NCBI GenBank assembly: GCA_964035545.1
Contig: OZ037771.1
Span: 5,636,628-5,700,627, forward strand
Source: Bugula neritina
Lineage: Eukaryota; Bryozoa; Gymnolaemata; Cheilostomatida; Bugulidae
Direction of reading: 5' to 3'
Length of the DNA: 64,000 nt
The notes under the pieces are model-generated. The model was not told the DNA's origin, did no database searches, and was given only the letters and a program-made list of their open reading frames with translations. This document shows positions 59,701 to 64,000 of the stretch, in pieces. Made by a program: the position numbers and the translations under genes. Each line of letters begins with the position of its first letter. Position 1 is the first letter of the stretch.

Positions 59701-62700
59701 TTTTCAAGTAAGGTTGTCTTGTGGCACCTGTAGAGGGTTTTGTATTTACTGTTTAGTACTTGCTGGCTGAAGTTCACATGCTATATTGGTTCTACTCAGA
59801 TCCATTATATCATGTGAATGTTTGTGTAGCGGTCTTTAATGGAGAAGTATGAAGGTGTGTCGTTTCACACGATGACCAAGAAGTGGGCGAATCTGGTCAG
59901 ACCTCTCACTATTGACGGACTTGACTTTATAGAGGCAGCTCCCCTTGTCATACCCAGTAACGCTACCAGGTAATACCAGCTCTATCATGTTAGATGTATG
60001 GAGTAATGCTACCAGGTAATACTAGCTCTATCATGCTAGATGTATGGAGTAACGCTACCAGCTAATTCCAGCTCTATCATGCTAGATGCATGGAGTAATG
60101 TTACCAGGTAAAACCAGCCCTATCATGTTAACTTATCAAATAGTCCTCCAGGTAATGTCAGCTCTATCATGCTAGCTTATTGGGTAGTACTATCAGATGT
60201 ATGTACAGCACACACTCCTATATAATATATGTATACATTACAGTCTGCCTCGTTTCCCCAATTTTGCAGTGCGGTTGGGACGACTGTCTTACCACCCACA
60301 CCCATACAGTTCAGACTAAACACTATTCAGCATCTAAAGAACATCCTCTCGGGGTTCACTGATTCACCAAGCCCCACTCTCATGCAATATTTTCAAGTAA
60401 GGTTTTTGTATGATTAGTTTTTACTCAACTTTTTAATTTTGATTCTAGCACACTTTCTTTTTATAAATTGCAGATTTAAGATAATATTCAGGGTGTGTGC
60501 TTGTTGTTAGGGTTTTCAAAATATCTGTTTGTATGACACAACATGAATAGTTTTAACAAAAAAGATGATATCAAACATAGACAGTGCTATACACTGTTTA
60601 GTCTTTTCTACATCTTTTTTGGAAATTTGATTTACCTGAAACATTAACAACTATAAGATGTTATGTTGAACATGTTATTTTTATCGTTGTTATTAGCTTA
60701 AATTTGGTTAACTTACTGTAATTGGCAGCCAGAGTGAATTGGAAGTGATATAAACCTACTACATCTGCTTATCTCTTCCACTGTTACAGTGCGTACTGTA
60801 TTTAGTCTGTTGTGAACACAATGGCTATCTCTCCTCTTGCAGTGCTGTGGGGAAAACCCTCATGACAGCATAAGTACGAGGTTGAGTGAGTTGAAAGAGC
60901 GATACACTAGCTCTCCTCTCTGCCATTATTCATCAACCTCTAGTCACCCCGGCAGCGCTAGTCACTCCGGCAGCTCCAGTTCACAGGGTATCCTGCTGCA
61001 TAGGTTTAGTCTGATAACTAGGCTCTACTACAAATCACTCCAGAATTTACTGCAGCAGGTAAATTTATCTCTATTTGAAATACTTCAAAGTGGTTATGAA
61101 TTAAAATGAATAAACTTAGTATTGCTTTTTTCGAATCCAGAATTACCTAAGTGAAACACTGTGAAAACTGTTTTAGTAACCCAATTTATTATGCAGGTAT
61201 ATGCATTCCTTATCGCTCTGTTATTGCTCTGATAGCATATCAAGTAATAGAGTAACATGTTCTCTAACAGTATTTGATTATTTGCTGTGCCTAAAATATG
61301 TTTCAGCTGTTTGATATGTTTGACCAATATTGATTAGTTATCATATATCTCTATATTGCTACATGATTGATTTTTGCTAGTTACCGCTATTTTTAGTTAT
61401 TCAAGTTTTTTTTATATATATATTTTTAAGCACTTAGAATTGAGTTGAATGCAATAGTATGTAATATAGTGTGTAATGGTTTATATTATTCCCACACTAC
61501 ACAATACCAATGCAATGTTGGAGTTATCTTCTTTCTCAAGCATGTAACATTGTACTAGGAGGAAGAGCGTCTCTCTAGAACAGATTTCTCTGCTCTTCTG
61601 TACATCGACACCTTCCACAGAAGTTTGATTCTCTGCTCTGCTCTTGTTGTCAACCACGCCTACGATGAACAGGTCTCTGCCAATGAAGTGCTCCAACATT
61701 CCCTCGCTCTCTTTGACCTTCAGGTACGTGACTTGTCGGAGATCTGCTGCCGAGCTTTTCTCTTGGCTGCCACTGAGTGTCTGCTCACCTCTGCTCTGAT
61801 CATTCTCCTAATTTGTTATTCTGTGCTCAATAGACAGTTCTAAATACTCGTACTAATAATAGAAAAACTGAAGTTGTCTCCACATTATATAGTTTTGTGC
61901 TTGTCTGCTAAAATACTGATCACATCTATATGTGTTTATCCCAAATGTAAATATGCTTTATGACAGAACTAACTCTTTCGTGATAGGCAATGCTTTGTTC
62001 AGATGCCTAAAAGCGTATCAATGACTCAAATACTCAATCCGATGAGTAGAAATAAATGCTCAGCTAATATTTTTTTGTGATAAAATTATTGGCTTTTATT
62101 AGCTACTTATACACATAATATTTTTACTATCTATTTATAAAATTATATATGCATACTGTTGTAATTTATATTGTGCTATACACCAAAGTAAAATGAATTG
62201 CGACTTAAATTTCCCAAATAATTTATTCCGTCCAGTTTAAAATTATACTTGAGCGGAAATTGGTTTCGAATGAAGACTTCTTTGAGTGTTTCTTAATTAG
62301 CCCACAACCTCTCTGATAAATATATTTTGTCAGTTTGTTTAATACCAATTACAAGTTACTGCAACTTATTTTTTGTGTTATTCAGGCTTACCATATGTGT
62401 AAAGTGATTGAATGTTTCATCAAAGCTGAACCTGACCTTAGCGGGGCTTCCATACATCACCTGAAGCTGTGTGAGGACCACATACTAGACAACTTAGCTT
62501 GGAAACTGGTAAGCTACAAGAACTATGTGGATAACAAGTTACTTTTTTTCAATGTTCACTTTTTTACTCTCTAACTATTGGATCACTCATGCCTTGTACA
62601 AGTATTTGTCTTATCTGTACGTCTTATTTCAATGTAAACTGTTTAACTGTACTTATCCCTACTCACCAGGACTCCCCTTTGTATGATGTGTTAAACTTCA

Positions 62701-63478
62701 CCGGTACTGGTGGCCCAGGATCCTTGCCAGTTCTCAGTGATTCGCCGACGTGTAACGTGGGTGCTGCTCAATTTCTCACGCCAATTAGAAGAACTCGGGA
62801 TCGTGCTGTCACCGAGAATGGACAAGCATCAAACTCTCGGTCTCTCACCGTGTTCGTTACTAAAGTGTGTCGGTTGGCCTATCATCGGTTACAGCTTCTG
62901 TCTTCAGCCCTTTCTCTACCAAGTGACTTGGTGAGTGTACAGCACAGTATACGTATTCTTGAAATTGTTTCAAATATGCTGTTTAGTTAGAAGGTGGAAT
63001 GAAAGCTTAATGTTTATGGTTAGAATTTTAACACAGAGTGTCTCTTTCAACTGTTGAAATACTAGTAAACATAATTATTTTATAAGTTTTAACTTGAGGT
63101 GCAAGCATGTAGAGTCTAGTTGATTTGTAGAACATTTATGAGTCACTCAGACTTGGTTGTATGATTGATACAGTTTATATTAAGTAGTATCTAGCACTCT
63201 GCTCTGACAGTATAGCAATATATACTACATAGTGCTAAAGTGCTATTGCTATACTATGCAGTTACTAAGTACTCATGTATTCATATCTGCAGGTTTCTAA
63301 GATATGGACGTGTTTAGAACATTTGATTAAAGTGAAATGTGAGCTGCTGAGAGACAGGCACTTGGACCAGGCTATCATGTGCTGCTTGTATGCCATTTGT
63401 AAAGTAGTCAACAGAGAGGTCAAGTTTAAGGCTATTGTCGGAGCTTACGACACCCTACCTCATCAGCCCAGTTCATCG
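53763..63478 (+). CDS. RB1: Retinoblastoma-family protein (RB1-like), 3' end beyond window
   Basis: Nuclear pocket protein that binds E2F and restrains G1/S transcription. Thirteen visible exons: 53763-53891, 53975-54105, 54200-54331, 54781-54914, 55034-55144, 55599-55750, 59830-59969, 60270-60396, 60843-61058, 61559-61723, 62386-62508, 62670-62930, 63293-63478. They give 2007 bp, 669 codons, in phase throughout. The N-terminal cyclin-like region ends IWLLYLLAKEE and SELITSFYVLICC. Pocket A starts at LPPTPIQFRLNTIQHLKNIL and runs through KVIECFIKAEPDLSG and LCEDHILDNLAW. A short A/B spacer with a TPIRR phosphosite follows. Pocket B begins SLTVFVTKVCRLAYHRL and continues RDRHLDQAIMCCLYAICK, with Asn in CKVVNREVKFK as in human RB1. 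The short spacer favours RB1 over p107/p130. The C-terminal domain lies past the edge. The ATG at 53763 opens MNMDNLKALYQQ directly. Confidence 0.92.
54406..54586 (+). mobile_element. tRNA-derived SINE, copy 2
   Basis: A plus-strand head GGAGCAGCCATGGCCTAGTG with B box GGTTCTAGTCC, body TTGGTGATGTCAG and end ATCAGGGATTTTCACAGG. It lies in intron 3 of the RB1-like gene. Same family as 38827-39011 and 63550-63729. Confidence 0.8.
55913..59624. mobile_element. 3.7-kb inverted-repeat (foldback) DNA transposon in RB1 intron 6
   Basis: The termini GGGTCATTCCACGTCAA and its complement TTGACGCGGAATGACCC begin arms of at least 1.07 kb that match in inverted orientation (for example 56249-56437 with 59091-59279). 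Partly matching inner parts continue to about 57790 and 58037. A TACT tetranucleotide flanks both ends (55909-55912 and 59625-59628), as a 4-bp target-site duplication. Inner frames such as 57508-57786 (minus, GEELHPEAANACIKP) and a decayed partner at about 58037-58330 (plus) are copies of one another. No transposase motif is recognisable, so the copy is non-autonomous. Superfamily not determined. Confidence 0.85.
57508..57786 (-). pseudogene. Open frame fragment inside the foldback element
   Basis: A 92-codon frame beginning MGKKQNQVEEVIAKK, with a stop-riddled inverted homologue at about 58037-58330 on the plus strand. Having two diverged inverted copies of one short coding-like segment suggests a remnant of the element's own gene. 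Product unknown. Confidence 0.4.
59957..60175. repeat. 46-bp tandem repeat carrying the exon 7 splice donor of RB1
   Basis: Units contain GCTACCAG|GTAATACCAGC followed by TCTATCATGCTAGATGTATG. About four to five copies begin at the 3' end of exon 7. The real donor is at 59970. Repeats of the donor occur at about 60016 (GTAAT intact), 60062 (changed to CTAAT), 60108 (GTAAA) and 60152 (GTAAT). Confidence 0.85.
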
Positions 63479-63549
63479 GTAAGTCTCTCAGTCTATGTCC
63501 AACTGTGTCATTTATATAAAAACAACACCTGCAAGTTTATGGTTGCTAT

Positions 63550-63729
63550 CCCTGTGAGAAATCCCTGATGGAAGGGGCTTTTTAATGCAGGCTAAGGACT
63601 TATTCACATGTGGCGCAGGAGCAATTATGACTGGATGCTCTTCCTAACATCACCAATGGCCTTTACTGGGGATTAAAACCATGAACTTGGGATTGATAAG
63701 CTAGCGCTTGAATCCTTAGACTCCGCTGT
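63550..63729 (-). mobile_element. tRNA-derived SINE, copy 3
   Basis: Minus-strand copy with a more degraded tRNA head (B box changed to GGTTTTAATCC). The body TTGGTGATGTTAGGAAGAGC and the CATCAGGGATTTCTCACAGG end are conserved. It lies in the intron after the last visible RB1 exon. Confidence 0.75.
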
Positions 63730-64000
63730 ATAACATAAATAGATATGTGTATACTGAGCAATACTTCTACTGATAATATATTATATTAGGAATTACGTGT
63801 GAATAGCGATAGCTAATTTGCAAAAGAGAGTAACTCCAAGTGTGATGTAATACTACTGAATTGTTTTAAAATGTGATGGCAGCTGCACAATACATGTAAC
63901 TCCTAATGTTATGTCATGTGACACTAGTGATATACTTTACATTGTAATAGTTGATATGTTTCACATCGCAATAGTAGGTGTACAAAAGAGCGTAACTCCT

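Overview
The window comes from an animal genome and is AT-rich (roughly two thirds A+T by eye). Its genes have many introns with GT-AG borders. Microsatellites, tRNA-derived SINEs, hairpin DNA transposons and retroelement relics are common. The gene content (Toll-like receptors, an ENOX oxidase, a retinoblastoma protein) points to an invertebrate metazoan. The sequence alone does not settle the phylum.

Left part, 0.3-30 kb, minus strand: a tandem array of four Toll-like receptor (TLR) genes with one shared exon plan. The plan is a signal-peptide exon, an LRRNT exon of exactly 368 bp, a small LRR exon of 149 or 155 bp, one large LRR and transmembrane exon, and a TIR exon. Transcription order is D (23954-28469, perhaps up to 30030), C (17626-23129), B (10246-15583), A (327-4844). 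A and D are near-identical copies of a roughly 4.8 kb duplicated block. B and C form a second subfamily. B carries two in-frame TGA codons and is scored as a pseudogene. C has lost its TIR exon and stops inside the membrane segment, leaving a hydrophobic tail that could be a GPI signal.

Middle, 28.5-36 kb: a repeat-rich junction. It holds AT microsatellites, a duplicated 0.9 kb block, the 3' end of a Penelope-like retroelement with a recognisable but mutated hammerhead ribozyme, and a 1.5 kb duplication of the 3' end of the next gene.

36-41.7 kb, plus strand: an unrecognised gene of at least ten exons. Its C-terminal half is a series of short phase-0 exons encoding Ser/Pro/Gln/Glu-rich modules.

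43-49.7 kb, minus strand: a complete 13-exon ENOX (ecto-NOX disulfide-thiol exchanger) homologue of 714 codons, convergent with the unknown gene. 49.7-53.7 kb: an intergenic stretch with a perfect 67-bp palindrome, a non-LTR reverse transcriptase relic and a possible two-exon fragment.

53.76 kb to the right edge, plus strand: a retinoblastoma (RB1-like) gene. Thirteen exons (669 codons) are visible and it continues past the window. Its intron 6 holds a 3.7-kb inverted-repeat transposon, and the exon 7 splice donor lies in a 46-bp tandem repeat that copies the splice site.

All exon borders were assigned by hand from splice motifs, reading-frame phase and paralogue or family comparison. No search was run.
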